The notes under the pieces were generated by a model. The model was not told where the DNA came from. It made no database searches and saw only the letters and a program-made list of their open reading frames with translations. Position numbers and translations under genes: made by a program. DNA of 64,000 nt from Jiulongibacter sp024742395 (GTDB lineage Bacteria > Bacteroidota > Bacteroidia > Cytophagales > Spirosomataceae): assembly GCA_965249455.1 (NCBI GenBank), contig OZ252236.1, positions 3,782,001 to 3,846,000 of the forward strand, given 5' to 3'. This document shows positions 17,778 to 25,734 of the stretch, in pieces. The stretch's first letter is position 1, and every line of letters starts with the position of its first letter.

Positions 17778-19208
17778 TTATTTAATGCTGTTCAAATATT
17801 TCTCAAGCATGGTGTACCCATCAGAGCTTAGATGATTGCCATCTTTAGGATCTTTTTTATTCAATTTGTTTTGATCTTCCCATGCATCTGGAATTCCGTC
17901 GTGATCTGTGTCTAATGGTGCTGGAGCACTTTTCAGCTCAGGCCAGCCACCTACATCCGTTTGAGAATCAATAATTCCGGTCTTTTTAGAACTATCAGCT
18001 ACCTTATGTTTCGTTTTGTAGGTTGGCCCCTCATATGTTGCATAGCCTTTAAGCACTTCATCTGTTATTCTTGAATCCACGGCATCTCTTTTAGGCAGAT
18101 TAGCACCTGCACTTGCCAGTACAGACTGAAATGCTTCTTTGGCTGACTGCTGATTTATGGCCATTGCAGGCCATGGTTCACTAAGTTTTAAACCCTGAAT
18201 AGCTTCATAATTACCCGTCTTAGCTTCTTGTACACCCGCAATACGTGTCAATGAAGGACTAACTCCTTTCCAGTTATCGGCTGTAACTTCGGGACTTCCC
18301 TCCATTAAGTTTTCTGCTATAAACCATTTCCCATAATCAGCCTCACCGTTCCTGGACCATGGATCAGCCAACTGATAGGAAACCTCGCCTACGACAGTTG
18401 CCGGGCCCGGCTTATAATAATTGGCCACCATATTGATATTAGAAAAACCGAATTTCTCTTCATCTTTTAGCTGTACCGTTTCGCCACCATAAGTACTTTT
18501 ATATCCCCAATTATAAACTACATTGTTTCTATAATCTACATTCTGACAACCAGAAGCAAAACGCGGGTTTCTGCTGGAATGACTGGCTATTAGATTGTGA
18601 TGATAAGTACTGTAGTTTGACCCCCAGATACCTCCATAACCATGATCGCTGCCTTTTTTATGGTTAGACATGTACAAGCTTTCAGAAATAATGCACCATT
18701 GTACGGTCACATTTTCACCATGATAAATTGACATGGTTTCATCAACACTCCAGCTGGCAGAAACATGATCAAGAATTAAATTCTTTGTGAAGCGACTGGT
18801 TAATGCATCAGTATCATCGCCAGACTCATCTCCCAGTCGCACTCTTATATATCTGATAATCACTTCATCAGCATCTATCAACAAAGGATAAGCTCGTAAG
18901 GCAATACCATCACCCGGGGCAGTTTGCCCTGCAATAGTTATGTAAGGATTTTTGATTCTCAAATCACTTTTAAGAGCAATGGTACCAGAAACTCTAAACA
19001 CTACCGTTCTGGGTCCGTTGGCCTCAATAGCCTCCCTTAAGCTACCCGGGCCACTATCGTTAAGATTAGTCACTTCGAAAACTTTACCTCCACGGCCACC
19101 TTTGGTAAACTTACCATAGCCCTCTGCTGTAGGAAAAGCCAACTGCTGAGACCAAACCGTGGTAATGGCCAATAGACATACCAGCAAACACAAAAGTATT
19201 TTTTTCAT
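17778..19208 (-). CDS. PL1-family pectate lyase with TSP3-like C-terminal motif (tandem copy B)
   Basis: 476 residues, signal peptide to about residue 20 and the same QQLAFPTAEGYGKF start as the next gene. Active-site region: LDHVSASWSVDETMS (about 146-160) and SSRNPRFASG (near 212-221). The C-terminus has DTDHDGIPDAWEDQN followed by a short Asn/Lys-rich end. It is longer than copy A because of an insertion before the last third (around LTRIAGVQEAKTGN). Function as for PL1: Ca2+-dependent beta-elimination of polygalacturonate, giving unsaturated oligomers for GH105. It lies 27 bp after the aldo/keto reductase gene. Exact chain-length or methyl-ester preference is unknown. Confidence 0.92.
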   Translation of the reverse strand: MKKILLCLLVCLLAITTVWSQQLAFPTAEGYGKFTKGGRGGKVFEVTNLNDSGPGSLREAIEANGPRTVVFRVSGTIALKSDLRIKNPYITIAGQTAPGDGIALRAYPLLIDADEVIIRYIRVRLGDESGDDTDALTSRFTKNLILDHVSASWSVDETMSIYHGENVTVQWCIISESLYMSNHKKGSDHGYGGIWGSNYSTYHHNLIASHSSRNPRFASGCQNVDYRNNVVYNWGYKSTYGGETVQLKDEEKFGFSNINMVANYYKPGPATVVGEVSYQLADPWSRNGEADYGKWFIAENLMEGSPEVTADNWKGVSPSLTRIAGVQEAKTGNYEAIQGLKLSEPWPAMAINQQSAKEAFQSVLASAGANLPKRDAVDSRITDEVLKGYATYEGPTYKTKHKVADSSKKTGIIDSQTDVGGWPELKSAPAPLDTDHDGIPDAWEDQNKLNKKDPKDGNHLSSDGYTMLEKYLNSIK

Positions 19209-19235
19209 TAATTTGATATTTATCTAATTCTTTAA

Positions 19236-20078
19236 TTAAAAGTTGAAATTCGCAGGATCGGGGCCAAATCGCTTCCCCTGATCAAGGGCGTCAATAGCCA
19301 GCATGTCTGCGTCTGAAAGTTCGAAATCAAAGATTTCGGAATTCTCCTTGATTCTGCCAGGCGTTACTGATTTAGGAATTGTCACTACGCCATGCTGAAG
19401 ATTCCAGCGTAAAGCAATTTGAGCAGACGTTTTTCCGTATTTAAGTGCTAATTCATTCAGAAGAGGTACCGAAACTATATTACCCTGCATCAATGGACTC
19501 CATGCTTCCATTTGAATTCGGTTGTTTTTACAAAAGGCAAGCAACTTTGGTTGAAGCAGATAAGGATGAAACTCTATTTGATTGACCGCCGGAACTACCT
19601 GACAATCGGCCAGGAGGTCCTCTAAATGATTGACTAAAAAATTACTTACGCCAATAGCTTTTGCACCGCCACTGGCTAATATCTTTTCCATTTCCTTCCA
19701 GGTTTCCTTATAGCAACCTTTCACCGGCCAGTGCACCAAATAAAGGTCGACGTACTCAAGCTCAAGACGCTCTAAACTCTCTTCAAAAGCCGCTAAAGTT
19801 CTTTTTTGACGCTGATCTTCGTTCCAGACTTTTGTTGTCAGAAAAATTTCCTCTCTTGGAATTCCAGACTCCCTGATCGCTTTTCCAACACCTATTTCAT
19901 TACCATAAACAGAGGCTGTATCAATACTCCTATACCCTACCTCCAGGGCATATCTTACCGCACTTTCTACCTCAGGACCATCTTTAGCCTGGTAAACACC
20001 CAAGCCTAATCCGGGCATTTCAATGTCGGTATTTAAAATCATTTTATCGCCGATACTATCTATCATACTTGTATTCAT
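19236..20078 (-). CDS. Aldo/keto reductase (cytoplasmic)
   Basis: 280 residues without a signal peptide. All features of the AKR fold are present: GLGLGVYQ near the start, SIDTASVYGNE with catalytic Asp53 and Tyr58, Lys83 in TTKVWNEDQ, His116 in DLYLVHWPV, and AIGVSNF. The NADPH-binding tail IPKSVTPGRIKENSEIF is also present. It belongs to the AKR5-like group that includes 2,5-diketo-D-gluconate reductases. Its place among pectate-lyase genes suggests reduction of a sugar or uronate released from pectin, for instance a keto-uronate or branched aldose, but the substrate is unknown. It is the only clearly cytoplasmic enzyme in the PUL. Confidence 0.88.
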   Translation of the reverse strand: MNTSMIDSIGDKMILNTDIEMPGLGLGVYQAKDGPEVESAVRYALEVGYRSIDTASVYGNEIGVGKAIRESGIPREEIFLTTKVWNEDQRQKRTLAAFEESLERLELEYVDLYLVHWPVKGCYKETWKEMEKILASGGAKAIGVSNFLVNHLEDLLADCQVVPAVNQIEFHPYLLQPKLLAFCKNNRIQMEAWSPLMQGNIVSVPLLNELALKYGKTSAQIALRWNLQHGVVTIPKSVTPGRIKENSEIFDFELSDADMLAIDALDQGKRFGPDPANFNF

Positions 20079-20170
20079 TTTAATGTTTTCTATTACTGTA
20101 CACGTCTTGTTTCTACCAGCTAACCTTACTTTACTGTAGGCACAGCTGGCTGATTTATAGACTTACCAAA

Positions 20171-21532
20171 TTACTTCGCTAAATCATTTAAGTATTTTTC
20201 CAAATTTGTGTAGCCGTCAGCTCCTATCGTAATGCCATCACTGGCGTTGTTGGGATTTAGCCCGTTTCTGATTTCCCATTCATCGGGAATTCCATCTTCA
20301 TCTTTATCTTTATCTTTATCTTTATCTTTAGGAGCATCAATACTTTTTAGTTCAGGCCAGCCACCCACATCTTTTTGACTTGCTATAATTTTTCCGCTTC
20401 TATTCCTGACATCATTGACTATTCTTATATCCACGGCATCGCGTTTAGGCAAAGAAGCCCCGCCCCATTCAAGCACCCGCTGATAAGCCATTTTGGCATT
20501 ATCTGTTTGAACATTGCCAGCTTCAAAAGCTTTATTTTGCTTGTAACCTTTTATATTTTGATCAGTCCAGCTCTCTTTAAACTTCACCAGAGACCACTGA
20601 TTTTCAGGCATTTTATCATTATAGTAATTTCCTGAAAAATATGCTTTGTTGTATGACGAACCAGTAGAATAAGCAATACAGTTGTCCTTAGAATTTGCAC
20701 CCGGAATTAAATAGTTGCCGATATAATTTAAACGGGTTACACTCACAGCATCTGCATTATAACCCGCATGCGAGCCTCCCCAGTTATACATAACATTGTT
20801 TCTAAAATCCAGTAGCAATCCCTCCGGATCCTTATCGTGTGGATTAGAGTCATAATTACCAGGTCTGGGATTTCTGCCGTGATTATGAGCATAGAGGTTA
20901 TGCAAAAAACTGTATTTGGCACCGCCAGTACCTCGAATCAACGAGCCAAACCCATGATTATCAACATTTAAGCCCTCCGTAATAAAACACCACTGCACGG
21001 TCACATTGCTTAGAGTTGCGTGACGCGTAGAAGCTGAAAGGACCTCATCTAAACTCCAACTTGCCGAACAATGATCTACAATGATATTCTCACCCACAGA
21101 AATGTCAATACCATCTTTGCCCTGATTAGTACCCCCTTCCCCAAACTTTCCATCGCCTAAACGCACCCGCAGGTATCTCAAGATGACATCATGTGTCAAT
21201 ATTTTTACTGATTCACCCTTTAAACATATTCCATCACCAGGAGCGGTTTGCCCGGCAATTGTGATAAAAGGGTTTTGAATATCTAGTCGTCTTTTGAGCT
21301 CAATGGTTCCTGAAGTAGCAAAAACGACCGTTCTTGGGCCCTCTTGTTCTACTGCCCAGCGTAAGCTGCCTTTACCCTCATCGTTGAGATTTGTAACATA
21401 AAGTACTTTTCCGCCACGCCCTCCTTTAGAATAAGCCCCAAAACCTACGGCCGTAAGAAAAGCCAATTGTTGAGCTATGGCCGAAACGATGAAAAGAATT
21501 AAAAAGGATAATGTTAATATATATTTCTTCAT
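20171..21532 (-). CDS. PL1-family pectate lyase with variable Lys-Asp linker and TSP3-like motif (copy C)
   Basis: 453 residues; signal peptide to about residue 20, then QQLAFLTAVGFGAYSKGGRGG. Active-site region: IVDHCSASWSLDEVLSAS and GRNPRPGN. It is more distant from copies A and B than they are from each other, and carries an extra VRLGDGKFGEGGTNQGKDG insertion. Near the C-terminus a run of Lys-Asp repeats precedes DEDGIPDEWEIRN. This linker is coded by five tandem ATCTTT hexamers on the plus strand (20300-20329), so its length could change by slippage without breaking the frame. Polygalacturonate or related lyase; precise substrate unknown. Confidence 0.9.
   Translation of the reverse strand: MKKYILTLSFLILFIVSAIAQQLAFLTAVGFGAYSKGGRGGKVLYVTNLNDEGKGSLRWAVEQEGPRTVVFATSGTIELKRRLDIQNPFITIAGQTAPGDGICLKGESVKILTHDVILRYLRVRLGDGKFGEGGTNQGKDGIDISVGENIIVDHCSASWSLDEVLSASTRHATLSNVTVQWCFITEGLNVDNHGFGSLIRGTGGAKYSFLHNLYAHNHGRNPRPGNYDSNPHDKDPEGLLLDFRNNVMYNWGGSHAGYNADAVSVTRLNYIGNYLIPGANSKDNCIAYSTGSSYNKAYFSGNYYNDKMPENQWSLVKFKESWTDQNIKGYKQNKAFEAGNVQTDNAKMAYQRVLEWGGASLPKRDAVDIRIVNDVRNRSGKIIASQKDVGGWPELKSIDAPKDKDKDKDKDEDGIPDEWEIRNGLNPNNASDGITIGADGYTNLEKYLNDLAK
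20300..20329. repeat. In-frame hexanucleotide microsatellite in a PL1 gene
   Basis: ATCTTT is repeated five times without interruption (plus-strand reading), preceded by a variant ATCTTC. It codes for the Lys-Asp repeats just before the TSP3-like Ca2+ motif of the PL1 protein. Being six bases, copy-number change would lengthen or shorten the linker by two residues without a frameshift. Confidence 0.85.
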
Positions 21533-21568
21533 TGCTTACTTATCGTCAAAGGGTTATTACTTTTTGCG

Positions 21569-22840
21569 TTATAATCGCTGATTCACAATGTTATTAAAGG
21601 TTGATCCAAAGGTGTATCGTACGCCCAGTTTGCCAGACATCTCGAAATTGGTTGCAAGTTTATTTTGCTGAAGCAAAACATCTTCTTTGGTGATATTGCC
21701 GGCTGGCAAATACAGCTGATCATGAATCAGATCTGTTTCTACCTGTACAAAGAGAAACAGGCCTTTCAATACTCTAACTGAAGTATCCGACTCCAATGAA
21801 AGTCTGTTTTTTGATAAATCATGAAAAAAATGCGAACCTTCAATGGTGTTTTCAACGGCTCCCCATGGCTGCCTTAGCAATAAAGAAACCTTTAGCGATT
21901 CCATGGTTCGCCATTCTTCCATCTGCCCAAAAAGCGTTTGTTGATTATAACTGTAATAATTAGGCCTGATAATGTAAGAAACCGTAAAAACCTTTCTATC
22001 AGACCTATCCCAAGGAAAAATATTGTATTCTATGGCAGGACCAATGTTAAACGCTCTGTTTAAATTCAAATAGGTAGAAGAATACAACTTGCCAAAAACA
22101 CCCACAGACCATCTGGAACTCATTGAGTAAATTAATCTGGCATTGGCTTCTGCTTCTTCTTTTTCGCTGCTGACTATCTCACCGTTATTGTTGAAAATGT
22201 TTTTATCTAAATCGTAAGACAGCTCAGACTTGAACTTATAGATGTCGGTGATGCGATCAGCCCGCAAAGACACATTAATAGAGTATTCCTTTTTACTTTT
22301 TTCGCCACTAAAGTTTGTTCCGAAATCGGTTCTGAAAACCCAGAAATTCCAAGGGTCGTTCAATTGCACTTGTGGTAAGTCTACCATTTCATGCTCTATC
22401 CTAACTCCTTCAAAACCTGAAGTTCTGCTTAAATATGGTAATAAACCCGCATCCACTATTTTTAGCAACCTCCCCCATTTTAGCAGGTCTGTTTCATCTT
22501 GCGGCGATACCGTTTTTAGCTTGTATTGCAGGTCTGCAAAATCCTTTTGACCTATAAAATTGAGCCTGTACTCAGTGGAATTACTACCCGTCCTTTGACT
22601 GGTCACAAAGATGTGAATATCAGCCAGTTTATTATCTCTGACGAAATCTGCGTAAACCAGATGACGTCTAAAATAAGTTGAACTGCAATCGGCACAATCC
22701 AGATATATTTTCAATTTGGCACTTAGTGAGTCTGGCCGTTCTGCTTGAACTAACACATCAGGCGAGCCCATTTGAGCAAAGCTCAAAAAAGACCATAAGC
22801 TACAAACTAAAATCAGGCAAAAGTTACTTAAGTATGTCAT
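21569..22840 (-). CDS. Predicted outer-membrane beta-barrel protein of unknown function
   Basis: 423 residues with signal peptide (SFLSFAQ, to about 22). The N-terminal part has two close cysteines (LDCADCSSTYFRRHLVYADFV) and the segment ADIHIFVTSQRTGSNSTEYRLNFIG, seen in a group of uncharacterised Bacteroidota and Acidobacteria proteins. The second half alternates aromatic and polar residues in strand-length pieces, ending in LGVRYTFGSTFNNIVNQRL, like an outer-membrane barrel. It starts one base after the stop of the PepSY-like gene and lies just downstream of a two-component system, so these may form a separate envelope-sensing unit embedded in the PUL. Function unknown. Confidence 0.7.
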   Translation of the reverse strand: MTYLSNFCLILVCSLWSFLSFAQMGSPDVLVQAERPDSLSAKLKIYLDCADCSSTYFRRHLVYADFVRDNKLADIHIFVTSQRTGSNSTEYRLNFIGQKDFADLQYKLKTVSPQDETDLLKWGRLLKIVDAGLLPYLSRTSGFEGVRIEHEMVDLPQVQLNDPWNFWVFRTDFGTNFSGEKSKKEYSINVSLRADRITDIYKFKSELSYDLDKNIFNNNGEIVSSEKEEAEANARLIYSMSSRWSVGVFGKLYSSTYLNLNRAFNIGPAIEYNIFPWDRSDRKVFTVSYIIRPNYYSYNQQTLFGQMEEWRTMESLKVSLLLRQPWGAVENTIEGSHFFHDLSKNRLSLESDTSVRVLKGLFLFVQVETDLIHDQLYLPAGNITKEDVLLQQNKLATNFEMSGKLGVRYTFGSTFNNIVNQRL

Positions 22841-22841
22841 C

Positions 22842-23657
22842 CTATTTCTCGTCTAGTTTTTTCCCAGATTTGTCAAAAGTCACGTAAACCTGCTCTTTTG
22901 AATTTTGCAGTTTGAGTAGGTAAGTCAAGTCATTTTTAGTCTGTATCTTGTCTGCATCTTTGATGATATAAGCCGCATAATTAGTCTTAACTTCCTGGAG
23001 TATTGACTCCGGGATCTCACTGTCCCTCAGATCTTGCTTATGCCGTAAAAAGTTTGATTGGATATCAAACCAGAAGGCATTATCCTTTCCATTGATATCT
23101 CCACCGATGATGTAATTGATGTAGCCCTTATCCTCTACATACTTTGCCCGTTTTATATCAAGACAGCCATATTCTGTCTTGATCATTTTCATTATTGCGG
23201 TGGGTATTTCACTGTCTTGAAGTTCTCGTCTGTACTTTACTAATTCCGGTTTCTCATTCAGCCAGAAATAACTGTACTTTCCATCAATTTTCACTTTGAT
23301 GACATAAGTAATGGCTCCATTTTTTTCGTATAAGTCTGCATCCTGCAAATCAAATAGCGGTGCTTTCTCTCTTACAATGGCCATGGCTTCTTTGGGGATT
23401 TCACTCAAATACAAATCCTGCGAATGCTCTGTTATGCTGCCCTTATAATCCATTTTCAAACCATGAGACTTGCTGTTTATTTTAAAGTCAATCTTGTAAT
23501 TGGACTTATCTTTTTTCCATCTGATCTCTTCTGCATTGGGGTATTTTAACTGAAATGCATTCAGGACCACTGCAGGCACTTTGCTCTGTTGTAGGCTTTG
23601 GCCAGTTGAGGCCAGGGCAGCCAGTGTCAAAAACATTAAACCAATTATCCTACGCAT
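22842..23657 (-). CDS. Periplasmic PepSY-like (BLIP-like) repeat protein
   Basis: I place the start at the ATG at 23657 because it gives a proper signal peptide (MRRIIGLMFLTLAALASTGQS); an upstream in-frame ATG at 23705 would add 16 unlikely residues. About 271 residues with at least three related units, each with a helix after a conserved SEIP (LSEIPKEAMAIV, DSEIPTAIMKMI, DSEIPESILQEV), then a Y..K/D..YxI strand pattern. This matches PepSY-like beta-lactamase-inhibitor-like proteins common in Bacteroidota, often beside OmpR-type two-component systems. It may bind a periplasmic partner and modulate the kinase encoded upstream. That role is inferred. Confidence 0.75.
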   Translation of the reverse strand: MRRIIGLMFLTLAALASTGQSLQQSKVPAVVLNAFQLKYPNAEEIRWKKDKSNYKIDFKINSKSHGLKMDYKGSITEHSQDLYLSEIPKEAMAIVREKAPLFDLQDADLYEKNGAITYVIKVKIDGKYSYFWLNEKPELVKYRRELQDSEIPTAIMKMIKTEYGCLDIKRAKYVEDKGYINYIIGGDINGKDNAFWFDIQSNFLRHKQDLRDSEIPESILQEVKTNYAAYIIKDADKIQTKNDLTYLLKLQNSKEQVYVTFDKSGKKLDEK

Positions 23658-23776
23658 GTTTGATCTTAAATTTGAGACAAAGGAATAGAGTGAATTGGGA
23701 AACAATTGGGAAGGATTCTGGAAAGAATCTGGAATCGGTTAATTCATGGCATTAATGGAGAAATATTTTCCGAATT

Positions 23777-25048
23777 TTAGCCCAGTTCGGCAATCTTAAA
23801 AGCATGTCTTCCTTCATAAGAATACAGGATTCCTAGGCCAGACACATCAGCAATGCCCTTGATTATCGAGAGACCTAAACCGGTAGACAGACTACTTTTT
23901 GAGCCTTTCTCAAAACGTTTAAATAGCTTACCTTCAGCTATCTCAGGCGAATTACTAGTATTTTCAATGCTAAAAAAGGAACTTGACAAACTGACCAATA
24001 CTTCTCCCTGCGGGTGATTGTGTACAATTGCATTTTTCAATAGGTTAAACACCATAATTTCTGCCAGACTCTTATTCATCGAATAGCACAAATCGCCCTC
24101 TTTTCTGTAAGAGATTTTGATTCCTTTAAACTCTGAAAAATCCGCAAAATCTTCAATACAGCTATTGATTATCGTATCAAAATTCACCAACTCCGTTTCC
24201 ATGAATTGTTTATTCTCAATTTTGGAAAGAAGCAGTAGAGATTTATTCAAACCGGAGAGCCTTTGGAAAGACTGAATGATCTGACCAATCTTCTCCCTAC
24301 GCCCGGCGGTTAAACCCGGATCTTCAGCCAGTAACTCCAGCTTATTTATACCAATGGCCAATGGCGTCTGAAATTCATGAGAAGCGTTCTCAATAAACTC
24401 TTTTTGACTCTTAAATATCTCAACATTCTTATTGAGAAGGTTCTGAACAGAAGCATTCAGTAAAGAGAACTCACGAATGTTGGTTCTCACTAAGGCTCTT
24501 TCATTGCTCTTATCCAGCCTAAAATCATTGAGATAATTAAGTATTTGATAAAATGGCTTCCAGGTGTTTTTTAATACAAACCTATTGACCAGAAAGATAC
24601 TGATGGTCAGAAATAGAAATAAATAGGCCAATGAACTGACTATTTTTGTGATCAGATTTTCTTTGTCTATTTCATGCGAAATTACCTTCATTTCATAAAA
24701 ATGACCACTTGGAGATACAAAAGCCGTAGTAAGTAAGCGAGCCTCGTAAGTACTGCCTTTTAAACTAGAGAAAATCAGCGTGTCTTTGTAGGTATCCAGT
24801 ATCTGTAATGCATAACTTTCACTTACTTTTCTGATGCCGTAACTCTTATCCTGAAAGCTGTCCTGATCATATATTTCTGCCTCATCTTTTAGTTTGTCAA
24901 TGATAGCCATCTTATGATTGGTAAGGCCTTCGTCTGTAGTGGTCTTTACCTGACCAAGCAGCTGCAAATAAAACCAAAACGCCCAGAGCCCCACTGTGGT
25001 AAATAAGATCACAGAAAGTATCCAAAGAGTATGGTTTATCAGTTTCAT
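23777..25048 (-). CDS. Sensor histidine kinase
   Basis: 423 residues. Two membrane helices (about 7-30 and 136-158) enclose a periplasmic sensor of about 105 residues. HisKA follows with phospho-accepting His224 in ENASHEFQTPLA, then HATPase with the N-box NLLKNAIVHN and the GLGLSIIKGIADVSG glycine motif. The G1 box is unusual (SIENTSNSPEI in place of a DNGPG-type motif), as in several short Bacteroidota kinases. The gene overlaps the response-regulator gene by 4 bp, which shows translational coupling. It is inside the PUL, but the sensor is not the hybrid two-component type typical of pectin PULs, so a cell-envelope signal is also possible. Confidence 0.92.
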   Translation of the reverse strand: MKLINHTLWILSVILFTTVGLWAFWFYLQLLGQVKTTTDEGLTNHKMAIIDKLKDEAEIYDQDSFQDKSYGIRKVSESYALQILDTYKDTLIFSSLKGSTYEARLLTTAFVSPSGHFYEMKVISHEIDKENLITKIVSSLAYLFLFLTISIFLVNRFVLKNTWKPFYQILNYLNDFRLDKSNERALVRTNIREFSLLNASVQNLLNKNVEIFKSQKEFIENASHEFQTPLAIGINKLELLAEDPGLTAGRREKIGQIIQSFQRLSGLNKSLLLLSKIENKQFMETELVNFDTIINSCIEDFADFSEFKGIKISYRKEGDLCYSMNKSLAEIMVFNLLKNAIVHNHPQGEVLVSLSSSFFSIENTSNSPEIAEGKLFKRFEKGSKSSLSTGLGLSIIKGIADVSGLGILYSYEGRHAFKIAELG

Positions 25049-25722
25049 TTCAGGCTAAGTTTGTAGCCCATACCATACACAGCACTGATATCAAACTTTG
25101 CCTTATGCTCACGAAGTTTTTTCCGCAAATTCTTTATTTGAGAATAGATGAAATCAAAGTCATTAGACTGATCAATGTAATCTCCCCATATGTTTTCGGC
25201 TATTGCCGATTTACTGACAATTCGTGATTTATTCATGCCAAAGAAAACCAGAATATCAAACTCTTTACGATTCAGCTCCATAGGGATTTCATCTACCAAA
25301 GCCAGTCTTTCTTCAATATTTATCTTCACATTTTCCATGATCAGATAGCTTTTCCCATCAGCCTTCTTTCTTCTAATAACTGACTTGATACGTGCGTTCA
25401 ACTCAGTAATATGAAAGGGTTTTGTCAAATAATCGTCTGCTCCCAAATCCAAACCCTTTACCTTGTCTTCAATAGAGTTTTTGGCAGAAATGATGATTAC
25501 ACTATCTGCTTTCCCTAGTCTTTTCAGCTCTCTTAAAACATCCAGTCCACTGCCATCGGGAAGTGTGATATCCAATAAAATGCAGTCATAATCATAAGCC
25601 GCTATTTTATCCATACCCGAAAGAAAGTCATGGGCTTCCTCTACCACATAATTCTCTTCCTGCAAAAACTGCGATAGCAGTTTTTGCATTTCTGGCTCAT
25701 CTTCTACGACTAGAATTTTCAT
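25045..25722 (-). CDS. OmpR/PhoB-family response regulator
   Basis: 225 residues. Receiver domain 1-120 with VVEDEPE (acidic pocket), phospho-acceptor Asp51 in CILLDITLPDGSG, Ser/Thr at IISAK and Lys in LTKPF. The C-terminal winged helix (about 125-225) has LNRKEFDILVFFGMNKSRIVSKSAIAENIWG and ends with AVYGMGYKLSLK. It is phosphorylated by the kinase encoded directly downstream (4-bp overlap). It starts 12 bp after the stop of the GH140-like gene, so it is probably in the same transcript as PUL enzymes. Targets are unknown; the PepSY-like and barrel genes next door are candidates. Confidence 0.93.
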   Translation of the reverse strand: MKILVVEDEPEMQKLLSQFLQEENYVVEEAHDFLSGMDKIAAYDYDCILLDITLPDGSGLDVLRELKRLGKADSVIIISAKNSIEDKVKGLDLGADDYLTKPFHITELNARIKSVIRRKKADGKSYLIMENVKINIEERLALVDEIPMELNRKEFDILVFFGMNKSRIVSKSAIAENIWGDYIDQSNDFDFIYSQIKNLRKKLREHKAKFDISAVYGMGYKLSLK

Positions 25723-25734
25723 AAGAACAAAGAC

